Origin: Fimenecus sp045611635
GTDB taxonomy: Bacteria > Bacillota > Clostridia > Oscillospirales > Acutalibacteraceae
Assembly (NCBI GenBank): GCA_045611635.1
Contig: JAZKXL010000075.1
Location: 1-51,883 of the forward strand
Reading direction: 5' to 3'
DNA length: 51,883 nucleotides
Numbering within the stretch: the first letter of the stretch is position 1; each line of letters opens with the position of its first letter. A program made the position numbers and the translations under genes. The notes beneath the pieces are model-generated. The model was not told the origin of the DNA, did not search any database, and saw only the letters and a program-made list of their open reading frames with translations. Positions 24,082 through 31,940 of this stretch are shown here, piece by piece.

Positions 24082-24111
24082 AAAAGCAGGCATAATGCCT
24101 GCTTTTATTTT
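24082..24111. terminator. bidirectional terminator between convergent units
   Basis: AAAAGCAGGC (24082-24091) and GCCTGCTTTT (24097-24106) pair perfectly around a 5-base loop, with U-rich tails on both strands. It serves the minus-strand FAD oxidoreductase gene, whose stop is at 24116, and backs up the Liv terminator. Confidence 0.9.
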
Positions 24112-24115
24112 ATTA

Positions 24116-25513
24116 TTAATATCCTAATTTCTTAAGAATTTTAGGGTCGCAAGTATTAGCGGCAACCGAACCAATTTCGGACCAAAGTTTATCTGCTTTT
24201 TCTTTCCATTCTTGGAAACCCTCATATTGTTCAGGGTAAGCATCATAAAGTTTACCGACCTTGTCACTATAACTAAGACCTTTAAGAAGCTTTCCAATAG
24301 TTTCAGGTTTGATTTTACCCTTTACAATACCTCTCACAATACCTTTAACGATATCGGCAATATCTTTACCTGAAAGATTAAGTCCAGTATCCATACCACC
24401 AAGGATTTTTTCACAAAAAATAATATCATTAGCAAAAAGATATTCCGCTTCATCATAATCCATTGAAATAACGCCCATAAGTGTAGGACGCATTGAGTCA
24501 AAATCCTTACCTTGTGCCACCATATAGCGTTTATTGATGCTCCACATTCTTTCTTTTGTCAGGAATTTGTCAGATTTCAAAAGATTTGAGATAACTTCAA
24601 CTGCAATTTCACCTGCAACAAGTGATGATGTGCAACCCTCACCACAAGTAGGTTTAGTATGACAAGCAGCATCGCCAAGAGCAATAAAGCCATCATCAAC
24701 AAGCGAATAAACTGATGTGTGATATGGTGTCATTCCCTTTTCAACACGTTCAACTTTGTATTCAGGGAATTTCACATTTTTCATAAAGTCTTCTTTAAAG
24801 ATTTCTTCCGCATAATCATAGCCATAAAATGCACCAATTCCAAGTATTGCACCGTTTGGATTATCAGATGGTGCTGACCAGGATTTATACTGCATGAAAA
24901 AGCCATCTAAATCTCTTGGATTAAAGTCATTTTTAAGATATTCAGCGTAATAAAGCACAACATAAAGAATATCTTTATTTGTAAGTTTAAAGTTACCTAC
25001 AACTGAAGTGTCAGGAAGTTTTGTACGGGCAACTGCAGGTATACCTGAACAATCAGCGACTATTCGTGCATATACTTTACACTCATCCTTTTCAGTTATA
25101 TATGTAGCACCTACAATTTTATGGTTTTCATAAATAAAATCAGTAAATGATGCTCCATAAACAATTTCAGCACCTGCTTTTTTAGCACGGTCAGCTATTG
25201 TAATTATATAATCATGCTTATGCAAACCAATAACCGGTTCTTCAGCACACGCCTTAGGATGATTACCGTAAGGAGAAACCATTGTTGAATGTAAAAAACG
25301 GAATTCACGTAAAGGATTTCCTTCTTCAGGAATTGCAAGGTCAAATTTAATCATATCGGACTCACCCATATGAAAAACATCATATTCTCTAGACACATTT
25401 TCAGGTAACTGTTTTTCGATTACAAGAACTTTAAATCCTTGTTCAGCCATTTTATAGGCAAACCAACAACCAGTTGTTGATGCACCTACCACCAATACAT
25501 CGTATTTTTTCAT
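24116..25513 (-). CDS. FAD-dependent oxidoreductase, geranylgeranyl reductase-like
   Basis: This is a flavoprotein of the group that includes geranylgeranyl reductases and related hydroxylases. The 465 residues start MKKYDVLVVGASTTGCWFAY, an FAD Rossmann motif with the third Gly displaced, then VLVIEK ending in the ribose-binding Glu. The second FAD motif, GFIALGDAACHTKPTCGEG, lies at about 272-290. Cysteines in CEEP/CDPK-like positions near the C-terminus (NTCDPKILKKLGY) are notable but not a proven site. GGGGG stands 7 bases before the ATG. It is the last of three minus-strand genes after the PHP gene and ispE. The ispE neighbour makes an isoprenoid substrate attractive, but that is inference. 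Confidence 0.85.
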   Translation of the reverse strand: MKKYDVLVVGASTTGCWFAYKMAEQGFKVLVIEKQLPENVSREYDVFHMGESDMIKFDLAIPEEGNPLREFRFLHSTMVSPYGNHPKACAEEPVIGLHKHDYIITIADRAKKAGAEIVYGASFTDFIYENHKIVGATYITEKDECKVYARIVADCSGIPAVARTKLPDTSVVGNFKLTNKDILYVVLYYAEYLKNDFNPRDLDGFFMQYKSWSAPSDNPNGAILGIGAFYGYDYAEEIFKEDFMKNVKFPEYKVERVEKGMTPYHTSVYSLVDDGFIALGDAACHTKPTCGEGCTSSLVAGEIAVEVISNLLKSDKFLTKERMWSINKRYMVAQGKDFDSMRPTLMGVISMDYDEAEYLFANDIIFCEKILGGMDTGLNLSGKDIADIVKGIVRGIVKGKIKPETIGKLLKGLSYSDKVGKLYDAYPEQYEGFQEWKEKADKLWSEIGSVAANTCDPKILKKLGY

Positions 25514-25530
25514 AACAATCCCCCGTTTAT

Positions 25531-26394
25531 TTATATTTCAATAATTCCTTTATTTGTTGGCTTGCAAAGATAAACACTATCATATTTTCTTGCAAGTTTA
25601 TTGTAACAATCCTCCGCTTGTTCTTTATCACTAAACAAGCCAAATACTGATGGACCACTACCACTCATACAACAAGCATCTGCACCGCATTTTCGCATAA
25701 CACCTTTAATATGAGGTCTTTTGGGCACTTCAACAGCTTGCTCAAATACATTACCACAATATGTGCAAATCTTTTCATAATCACCATTTGCAACCGCCTC
25801 AATCATTGAAACTCTATCAAGGTGTCGCACTCTTGATAGAGCATCAAACTGGGCATAAGCTTCAGGTGTTGAAACATCTTGGTCAGGTTTTGCCAAGATA
25901 ATATAACATTCAGGTAAATCTTTTACAGGTGCTATTACATTACCTGTATTAAGTGCGATTGCTGTACCCCCTACAAGACTAAATGGAATATCAGCACCAA
26001 CAGTTGCACCAATCTCACAAAGTTCATTTATTGAAAAATTTGTGTTATATATTTTATTTAAACAATATAAAACACCTGCGCCATCAGCACTTCCTCCTGC
26101 TGTACCTGCAGCCATAGGAATGTTTTTGTCAATCACAATAGTAATTCCATTATCATCAATATTACAAGCATTAAAAAACGCCGCAGCGCATTTATATGCA
26201 ATGTTTTTCTCATTGCAAGGCACACCAGTAGTATCACACTTAATTATGATTTTGTTTTCGTTATTTTTTACAACTTCAACTGTATCATATAAATCAACTG
26301 ACTGCATAATCATAAAAAGAGAATGATAACCATTATCAAGTCTTTTGAGAATATCAAGCATTAAGTTAATTTTTGCCGCTACTTTAACTCTCAT
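25531..26394 (-). CDS. ispE: 4-diphosphocytidyl-2-C-methyl-D-erythritol kinase
   Basis: This enzyme phosphorylates the MEP-pathway intermediate CDP-ME on the way to isopentenyl diphosphate. The 287 residues are normal length. The N-terminal AKINLMLDI holds the conserved Lys, the GHMP ATP loop is PMAAGTAGGSADGAG (canonical PxGAGLGGGSSDAA) and the C-terminal motif is CMSGSGPSVFG. The T and G changes in the ATP loop are modest deviations. GGAGG overlaps the stop of the upstream PHP gene, with 2 bases between the two reading frames. It shows that the organism makes isoprenoids by the MEP pathway. Confidence 0.94.
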   Translation of the reverse strand: MRVKVAAKINLMLDILKRLDNGYHSLFMIMQSVDLYDTVEVVKNNENKIIIKCDTTGVPCNEKNIAYKCAAAFFNACNIDDNGITIVIDKNIPMAAGTAGGSADGAGVLYCLNKIYNTNFSINELCEIGATVGADIPFSLVGGTAIALNTGNVIAPVKDLPECYIILAKPDQDVSTPEAYAQFDALSRVRHLDRVSMIEAVANGDYEKICTYCGNVFEQAVEVPKRPHIKGVMRKCGADACCMSGSGPSVFGLFSDKEQAEDCYNKLARKYDSVYLCKPTNKGIIEI

Positions 26395-26396
26395 AA

Positions 26397-27221
26397 TTAG
26401 TCCTCCATTTGTATTTTCATTTGCATAGGAGTATGTTTTTGAAAGAATGTTATACTATCAAAACCCGCTTCTAACACACAACTATACGCTTTATCAATAT
26501 CACAAGCCAAGTGTTCAGCATAATGAGCGTCAGAACCTACCGAAACATATTTACCACCCAGTTCTTTAAAGCGCTTAACAATATCAATTTCAGGTGATAA
26601 TTTATTAAGCGGTTGGCGAAGCGCTGCAGTATTTATTTCAAGCGCTTTTTCACCTTTCGCAGTCATCAATAGTATTTCATCAATTTGATTTTTATAGTTG
26701 CTTAAATCAATGCTGATATTTGACTGTGAATAGAAATATCTTAAAGGATATGTAAGATGTGCTAGAACATCAAACTTGCCCCATTTAAGCATTTCAATGA
26801 TTTCATCAAAATATTGCTTTAAAAGATTATTTGCTTGGTCAAAAGTAAGATTTTTCATAAAATAAAAATCTTCACTGCCACGAAGATTATGAATTGAACC
26901 TAAAATGTGGTCATAATAATGTCTATTTATAATTCTATTTGCCATTTCAACATCATAGGTAGGTTGTCCTAATTCAATACCATTAAGGACTAAAAGCTTA
27001 CCGCTAAATGCTGAACGCACTTTAGAGATTTCAAAGAATGCCTGAAACATTCTTTTTTCATAATTTTCATCATCACGATATTGGTCAACTTCACAATGGT
27101 CAGTAAATGCAAGTGCACGCAAATCCATCATTTCAGCTTTTTCACAAAAAAAAGTAGCTGAATGATTACCGTCAAAGGAGTTATCAGTATGAACATGTAA
27201 ATCAACAATATTCTTGTACAT
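26397..27221 (-). CDS. PHP-domain phosphoesterase, histidinol-phosphatase (HisJ)-like
   Basis: This is a metal-dependent phosphatase of the PHP superfamily. The 274 residues show metal-ligand motifs in order: DLHVHTDNSFDGNHSA (His-x-His), FTDHCE, the Glu of NGIELGQ, HILGSIHNL, LAHLTYP and the Asp-His pair of SVGSDAH. The start is ATG 27221 with GAGGTG 7 bases upstream; a TTG 15 bases earlier lies inside that ribosome site. L-histidinol phosphate is the best-known substrate of this group, but no his genes are nearby, so it may act on another phosphomonoester. It is followed with 2 bases between by ispE. Confidence 0.82.
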   Translation of the reverse strand: MYKNIVDLHVHTDNSFDGNHSATFFCEKAEMMDLRALAFTDHCEVDQYRDDENYEKRMFQAFFEISKVRSAFSGKLLVLNGIELGQPTYDVEMANRIINRHYYDHILGSIHNLRGSEDFYFMKNLTFDQANNLLKQYFDEIIEMLKWGKFDVLAHLTYPLRYFYSQSNISIDLSNYKNQIDEILLMTAKGEKALEINTAALRQPLNKLSPEIDIVKRFKELGGKYVSVGSDAHYAEHLACDIDKAYSCVLEAGFDSITFFQKHTPMQMKIQMED

Positions 27222-27303
27222 GGGAATACACCTCAAATAGTTTATGTGTTTATTTTACTATAAATCCAACATGTTTTTCAATAAATTTTGAAAAATATTG
27301 ATA

Positions 27304-27332
27304 TTCACAATAAAGAATTTTTATGATACAAT
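27304..27332 (+). promoter_or_regulatory. promoter of the ACT/PFL pair
   Basis: TTCACA (27304-27309), 17-base spacer, TACAAT (27327-27332) with TGA just before as an extended -10. The coding start follows at 27362. Confidence 0.6.
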
Positions 27333-27361
27333 ATACAAAATACATTTTGGAGGTATTTCTA

Positions 27362-27631
27362 ATGAGAGGTATTATCACTGTAGTAGGTAAAGATATGGTT
27401 GGTATTCTCGCTAAAGTTTCAGGCGTTTGTGCCGAAAACAGCGTAAATGTTATTGAAGTTTCACAGTCAATTTTGCAAGATATGTTTTGCATGATTATGC
27501 TTGTTGATTTTGAAAAAGCAAATATTCCTTTTACTGATTTTTCAGACAAAGTTACTGCACTTGGTAATGAAATGGCTCTTTCAATTCATGTTATGCATGA
27601 AGATATTTTTAATTCAATGCATAGAATATAA
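27362..27631 (+). CDS. ACT-domain protein (UPF0237 family)
   Basis: The 89-residue protein is a single ACT domain: GIITVVGKDMVGILAKVSGV at the N-terminus is the ligand-loop region, and NVIEVSQSILQDMFCMIMLV continues the fold. ACT domains bind amino acids or other small ligands and modulate partner proteins. ATG 27362 is chosen because TTGGAGG stands 8 bases upstream; the in-frame upstream extension runs through the promoter -10. The PFL gene follows 14 bases downstream. This two-gene pairing is widely conserved in Firmicutes, which implies that the ACT protein senses a ligand for the PFL protein, but the function of neither is established. Confidence 0.9.
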   Translation: MRGIITVVGKDMVGILAKVSGVCAENSVNVIEVSQSILQDMFCMIMLVDFEKANIPFTDFSDKVTALGNEMALSIHVMHEDIFNSMHRI

Positions 27632-27645
27632 GTAGGTATAGTAAA

Positions 27646-29001
27646 ATGATTAATACACACGATATACTTGAAACAATTAATATGATTCAGGATGAAAATC
27701 TTGACATAAGAACAATTACAATGGGTATTTCTCTTCTTGACTGTTGCACAGGTGATGCAAAATCAACTTGTGACAAGATTTATGAGAAAATGACAAGAAA
27801 AGCTGAAAACCTTGTAAAAACAGGTGAAGATATTGAAAAGGAATATGGTATTCCGATTATCAATAAAAGAATTTCAGTAACACCTATTTCAATGATTTTA
27901 GCATCTGGTAAGGGTGACCCTGTTTTATATGCAAAAACTCTTGAAAGAGTAGCACAAACTGTTGGTGTAAACTTTATTGGTGGTTACTCTGCACTTGTGC
28001 ATAAAGGATTTGCCGCCGGTGATGAAGCTTTAATTCGTAGTATTCCTGAAGCGCTTGATGTTACTGAACATATTTGTTCATCAGTTAATATTGGTTCAAC
28101 AAAAGCCGGTATTAATATGGATGCAGTTAAACTTATGGGACAAATCATTAAAGAGTCAGCTGAGATTACTGCAAACAAAGGTTGCATTGGACCTGCAAAG
28201 CTTGTTGTATTTTGTAATGCTCCTGAAGATAACCCATTTATGGCGGGTGCATTCCACGGTGTTGGTGAACCTGACTGTGTAATCAATGTTGGTGTATCAG
28301 GACCTGGCGTTGTTCGTTCTGCAATTTCAAAAATTCCTGATGCTAACATAACTGAAATTGCTGATATGGTTAAGCGTACCGCATTCAAGATTACAAGAAT
28401 GGGTCAGCTTGTGGCCTGTGAGGCATCTAAACGACTTAATGTACCATTTGGTATAGTTGACCTTTCTCTTGCTCCAACACCTGCTATAGGTGATTCTGTA
28501 GCTTATATTCTTGAGGAAATGGGACTTGAACAGTGTGGTGCACACGGAACAACTGCTTGCCTTGCACTTCTCAATGATGCGGTTAAAAAAGGTGGCGTTA
28601 TGGCATCATCACATGTTGGTGGACTTTCAGGTGCATTTATTCCTGTTTCCGAAGATGCTGGTATGATTGCAGCAGCTACAAGTGGTGCTCTCACAATAGA
28701 AAAACTTGAAGCGATGACTTGTGTGTGTTCAGTTGGTCTTGATATGATTATTGTGCCTGGTGACACAACAGCTGAAGTACTTTCAGGTATTATTGCTGAT
28801 GAAGCAGCAATTGGTATGGTAAATTCAAAAACAACTGCAGTAAGACTTATTCCTGCAATTGGCAAAGATATTGGTGATACACTCAATTTCGGCGGACTTT
28901 TAGGATATGGACCTGTTATGAAATTAAACACTGCCTCCCCTGCTAAGTTTATTAACCGCGGCGGTAGAATCCCAGCACCATTACAAAGCTTGAAGAATTA
29001 A
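27646..29001 (+). CDS. PFL family protein (UPF0210/DUF711)
   Basis: The 451-residue protein belongs to the UPF0210 family, whose fold resembles pyruvate-formate lyase and related glycyl-radical enzymes although no activity is proven. Family stretches include TITMGISLLDC near the start, GVGEPDCVINVGVSGPG in the middle and a long Gly/Ala-rich part (HVGGLSGAFIPVSEDAGMI). The C-terminus is RGGRIPAPLQSLKN. It has no signal peptide or helix and is therefore cytoplasmic. A weak ribosome site, TAGGT, lies before the ATG and translation is likely coupled to the ACT gene 14 bases upstream. A terminator follows. Confidence 0.93.
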   Translation: MINTHDILETINMIQDENLDIRTITMGISLLDCCTGDAKSTCDKIYEKMTRKAENLVKTGEDIEKEYGIPIINKRISVTPISMILASGKGDPVLYAKTLERVAQTVGVNFIGGYSALVHKGFAAGDEALIRSIPEALDVTEHICSSVNIGSTKAGINMDAVKLMGQIIKESAEITANKGCIGPAKLVVFCNAPEDNPFMAGAFHGVGEPDCVINVGVSGPGVVRSAISKIPDANITEIADMVKRTAFKITRMGQLVACEASKRLNVPFGIVDLSLAPTPAIGDSVAYILEEMGLEQCGAHGTTACLALLNDAVKKGGVMASSHVGGLSGAFIPVSEDAGMIAAATSGALTIEKLEAMTCVCSVGLDMIIVPGDTTAEVLSGIIADEAAIGMVNSKTTAVRLIPAIGKDIGDTLNFGGLLGYGPVMKLNTASPAKFINRGGRIPAPLQSLKN

Positions 29002-29012
29002 ATAATAAATTT

Positions 29013-29047
29013 AGGGTGGAAGTCAAATGGACTCCACCCTTTTTTTA
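29013..29047. terminator. terminator shared by PFL gene and spoIVB
   Basis: AGGGTGG (29013-29019) and CCACCCT (29034-29040) plus inner AGTC/GACT form the stem with one bulged A, followed by seven T. The T-run runs into the spoIVB stop at 29045, so the hairpin also lies just beyond spoIVB on the minus strand, without a good U-run in that direction. Confidence 0.85.
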
Positions 29048-30283
29048 TGATGCTTTGAGTTGTTGGTATTTTTCCATTTCACGACACATAGAGGTTTCAT
29101 ACATTCTTTCCGCAAAAATTGCGTATCCTTGTGTGGGCTCATTTACAAAAACATGAGTTACCGCACCTATAATCATACCATTTTGAATAATTGGACTTCC
29201 ACTCATACCTTGTACTATTCCACCTGTTATTTTTATCAAATCCTTATCAACTATTTTTATAATCATATCTTTGTTAACTGTAGGAGAATTTGAATATATT
29301 TTTGTAATTTTAACGTCATAATATTTAGGACCAGAGTTATCTATAGTACATATTATTTGAGCATCACCTTCTATTACTTCTTGTCTCACTGCAACTGGCA
29401 TTAAATCTATCTTATTGCATTTTGTAAATCCATAAATTCCTTCTTCACAATTAAGGCAAAGTGTACCATTACTTTTACCTGTTAATACTCCACACAACTC
29501 CCCTACCACACCATTTGAACTTTTATATAAACCCTTTATTCCTGCCTCTGCCATTTCGCCATTCTTCATTGGCATAATTGTTTTGGTGTCAACATCATAT
29601 ATTGGGTGCCCAAGTCCGGCAAAAGAAGCATTTTCAGGATTATAAAATGTCACTGTGCCAAGTCCTGCTGTACTATCACGAACCCAAAGCCCAGCTTTAT
29701 ATTTACCACTTAAATCGTCTTTATAAGTTTTGAACTTTACACTTACTTCTTTATTGCTACGGGTCACTTTTATTAATATTTCTTTACCTTGGCTTTTTTC
29801 TAAAATTTTTGAAAGGTGATTTGTTGATTGAATTTTTACACCATCAATTTCTTTTATTATGTCTCCAACTAAAAGGCCAGCTTCTTGAGCAGGATTTATA
29901 GTACAACTTTCAGTTTCTACAACATCAGTATCAACTATAATAACTCCATCTGTATAAAGTTTTATACCAAAAATTTCTCCACCAGGAATAACATATTTTC
30001 TTTTAGAATTAGTAATTTGAATACTTTTTACCGGAATAATATCTAAAAGTTCAATTTTTGCTTCTTGACGTGTTGTTTCATTGTTGTCTCTAGATACATC
30101 TAACTCACTTTCAATTTTTATATTAAATAAATTTAATCCAAAAATTTTTGGTGTTGGATATGAAACCTTTTCAATAGTTGTTATTTTTTCAGGGACTGAT
30201 ATTTGGGCGACATATATTAATGAAAAAATAATTGAACATAAAGCAACACCTATAATCGATAAAAATTTTAAAAATTTTCGCAT
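29045..30283 (-). CDS. spoIVB: SpoIVB peptidase (sporulation serine protease, S55)
   Basis: SpoIVB is secreted by the forespore and signals activation of mother-cell sigma-K. The 412 residues have an N-terminal membrane anchor (about 6-28), a PDZ domain (about 120-190, with AGLLVGDIIKEIDGVKIQ) and the S55 protease domain. The catalytic triad can be mapped by spacing against Bacillus subtilis: His226 in GLGHPIYD, Asp348 in VDKDL and Ser363 in GMSGSP; the Asp-Ser distance of 15 matches. GGAGGTG stands 6 bases before the ATG. It is a single gene between terminators, not next to recN or spo0A. Its presence points to a spore-forming lineage. A forespore promoter was not recognisable. Confidence 0.95.
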   Translation of the reverse strand: MRKFLKFLSIIGVALCSIIFSLIYVAQISVPEKITTIEKVSYPTPKIFGLNLFNIKIESELDVSRDNNETTRQEAKIELLDIIPVKSIQITNSKRKYVIPGGEIFGIKLYTDGVIIVDTDVVETESCTINPAQEAGLLVGDIIKEIDGVKIQSTNHLSKILEKSQGKEILIKVTRSNKEVSVKFKTYKDDLSGKYKAGLWVRDSTAGLGTVTFYNPENASFAGLGHPIYDVDTKTIMPMKNGEMAEAGIKGLYKSSNGVVGELCGVLTGKSNGTLCLNCEEGIYGFTKCNKIDLMPVAVRQEVIEGDAQIICTIDNSGPKYYDVKITKIYSNSPTVNKDMIIKIVDKDLIKITGGIVQGMSGSPIIQNGMIIGAVTHVFVNEPTQGYAIFAERMYETSMCREMEKYQQLKAS

Positions 30284-30349
30284 TCATTTCACCTCCGGAT
30301 ATTTTTTCTCACTAATAATTTGTCTTTTAATTAAAATATTATTTGAGGT

Positions 30350-30391
30350 AAAAAATAAACCTTGCGGTGAAATTTTCATTTCACCGCAAGG
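30350..30391 (-). terminator. terminator after the shikimate-kinase-like gene
   Basis: CCTTGCGGTGAAAT (30360-30373) and ATTTCACCGCAAGG (30378-30391) pair perfectly (14 bases, 4-base loop). On the minus strand TTTATTTTTT follows. It ends the lon-to-pfkA gene run. Confidence 0.93.
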
Positions 30392-30399
30392 TAATACAT

Positions 30400-30891
30400 T
30401 TAGAAAATTTTGCAAATTTTTTCAACAACTTGTTCTACTGAAACACCATCAAGTGTAAGCTTTATATCAGCATATTTATCATAAAGAGAAATACGCTCAT
30501 TATAAATGTCATCTATAGTATTATTCTTTTGTGCAGCAATACCACGAGTGCTAATGTTATTTAGACGCTTTTTAATTTCTTCTAATGGTACATCTAAAAA
30601 TATGATTTTACCATTTTTCTTTAGATGTTCAATAGCATCTTCACGATATACAACACTGCCACCTGTTGCAATTACTGAGTTTTCACAATTAATTGACTTA
30701 ACCGCATTTGCTTCGCAATCAAGAAAATTTTCAATACCATCAGTGTCAATGATGTTTTGAAGTAATCTATTCTCTCTTTGTTGAATAATCAAATCAGTAT
30801 CAATAAAACCAACGCCTAAAGTTTTTGCAAGAATTACACCAACTGTGCTCTTACCACAACCAGGCATACCGATAAGTACAATATTTGCCAT
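30400..30891 (-). CDS. shikimate kinase-like P-loop kinase with altered substrate site
   Basis: The 163-residue protein has the shikimate kinase fold: Walker A GMPGCGKST, FIDTD with the first substrate Asp, the ERISLYDKYAD segment, and normal length. Three positions differ from genuine AroK. In the GExxFRxxE segment the Arg that grips shikimate is Leu (GIENFLDCE). The Gly-Gly-Gly turn reads ATGGSVV. The lid RPLL is RGIA. Similar sequences occur as a set in Clostridia, often annotated shikimate kinase. It follows pfkA with 2 bases between and no aro genes are near. It may phosphorylate another small substrate; I therefore give no symbol. Confidence 0.82.
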   Translation of the reverse strand: MANIVLIGMPGCGKSTVGVILAKTLGVGFIDTDLIIQQRENRLLQNIIDTDGIENFLDCEANAVKSINCENSVIATGGSVVYREDAIEHLKKNGKIIFLDVPLEEIKKRLNNISTRGIAAQKNNTIDDIYNERISLYDKYADIKLTLDGVSVEQVVEKICKIF

Positions 30892-30893
30892 AA

Positions 30894-31856
30894 TTAGATT
30901 GAAATTTCGTGAGCAATTTTATATTCTTCAATATTAAGAGATTTCTTCATATTGAGTGCTTCAAAAATGTCGTAGTTAACAATTTCATCTTTATTGATAG
31001 CAAGAACACGGTTACCAATACCTTCTTTAAGAAGTTCAACCGCTTTGTAACCCATAAGAGATGCAGTAACTCTATCACGTACTGTTGGATGACCACCACG
31101 TTGAACATGACCAAGAACAGTTGCTCTTGTTTCAACACCTGTTTCAGCTTCAATACGTTTTGCCATCTCTTCAACGCCACCAATACCCTCAGCAACGATA
31201 ATGATAAAGTGTCTCTTACCTGTTTTTTGAGTTCTCTTCATTCTTTCAATAACATCACGTTGGAAATCATATTCAACTTCAGGAATAAGAATTGATGTTG
31301 CACCGCAAGCAATACCTGCATTGAGAGCAATGTAACCTGCGCGTCTACCCATAACTTCAACAACTGTACAACGGTCATGTGATTCAGAAGTATCACGAAG
31401 ACGGTCCACCATTTCAAGAACTGTATTCATAGCAGTATCATAACCAATTGTGTAGTCACTACATGCAATATCATTATCAATAGTTCCGGGAATACCAACA
31501 CAGTTAACACCACGAAGTGATAAGTCACGAGCACCACGGAATGAACCGTCACCACCGATTACAACAATGCCTTCCATATTTACATCTTTCGCAACCTTAA
31601 GTGCTTTTTGAAGGCCTTCTTCAGTTTTAAACTCAGGACTTCTTGCAGAATAAAGAACCGTACCACCACGGTTAATAATATTTGAAACTGAACGAAGATT
31701 CATCTCAAACATATCGCCTTGCATAAGACCATTATAACCACGTCTAATACCCATTACTCTAAAGCCGTTTTCACAACCTGCACGAACAACTGCACGAACA
31801 GCAGCGTTCATACCTGGAGCGTCACCGCCACTTGTTAAAACACCTATTGTTTTCAT
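30894..31856 (-). CDS. pfkA: ATP-dependent 6-phosphofructokinase
   Basis: This is the glycolytic enzyme that phosphorylates fructose-6-phosphate with ATP. The 320 residues are the normal prokaryotic length. Motifs are GGDAPGMNAAVR near the start, GGDGSFRGA (the Gly of ATP-users), PGTIDNDIACSDYTIGYDTA with the catalytic Asp, and EVMGRRAGYIA. AAAGGGTG precedes the ATG. It has its own promoter in the 84-base gap after dnaE but may also be reached from upstream. It is followed with 2 bases between by the kinase-like gene. Confidence 0.97.
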   Translation of the reverse strand: MKTIGVLTSGGDAPGMNAAVRAVVRAGCENGFRVMGIRRGYNGLMQGDMFEMNLRSVSNIINRGGTVLYSARSPEFKTEEGLQKALKVAKDVNMEGIVVIGGDGSFRGARDLSLRGVNCVGIPGTIDNDIACSDYTIGYDTAMNTVLEMVDRLRDTSESHDRCTVVEVMGRRAGYIALNAGIACGATSILIPEVEYDFQRDVIERMKRTQKTGKRHFIIIVAEGIGGVEEMAKRIEAETGVETRATVLGHVQRGGHPTVRDRVTASLMGYKAVELLKEGIGNRVLAINKDEIVNYDIFEALNMKKSLNIEEYKIAHEISI

Positions 31857-31903
31857 TTAAATCACCCTTTATATTTTGCTAAATATTACCACATTGAGTT
31901 TAT

Positions 31904-31939
31904 ATAATACCATAATAAACTATAAATTGCAAGTTTATA
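31904..31939 (-). promoter_or_regulatory. promoter of pfkA with palindrome over the -35
   Basis: On the minus strand TTGCAA (31927-31932) and TATTAT (31904-31909, preceded by TGG) are 17 bases apart. The -35 is the centre of an inverted repeat with arms TATAAA (31921-31926) and TTTATA (31934-31939), a possible operator. Confidence 0.6.
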
Positions 31940-31940
31940 A

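Noticed and set aside
28503..28931. Minus-strand open frame of 142 codons inside the PFL gene
   Set aside because: The Pro/Ser/Ala-rich translation is a typical shadow of the conserved UPF0210 gene.
30360..30391. Perfect 14-base palindrome as possible operator or mobile-element end
   Set aside because: It directly follows the shikimate-kinase-like stop and has a U-run on the minus strand, so it is a terminator; there is no transposase nearby.
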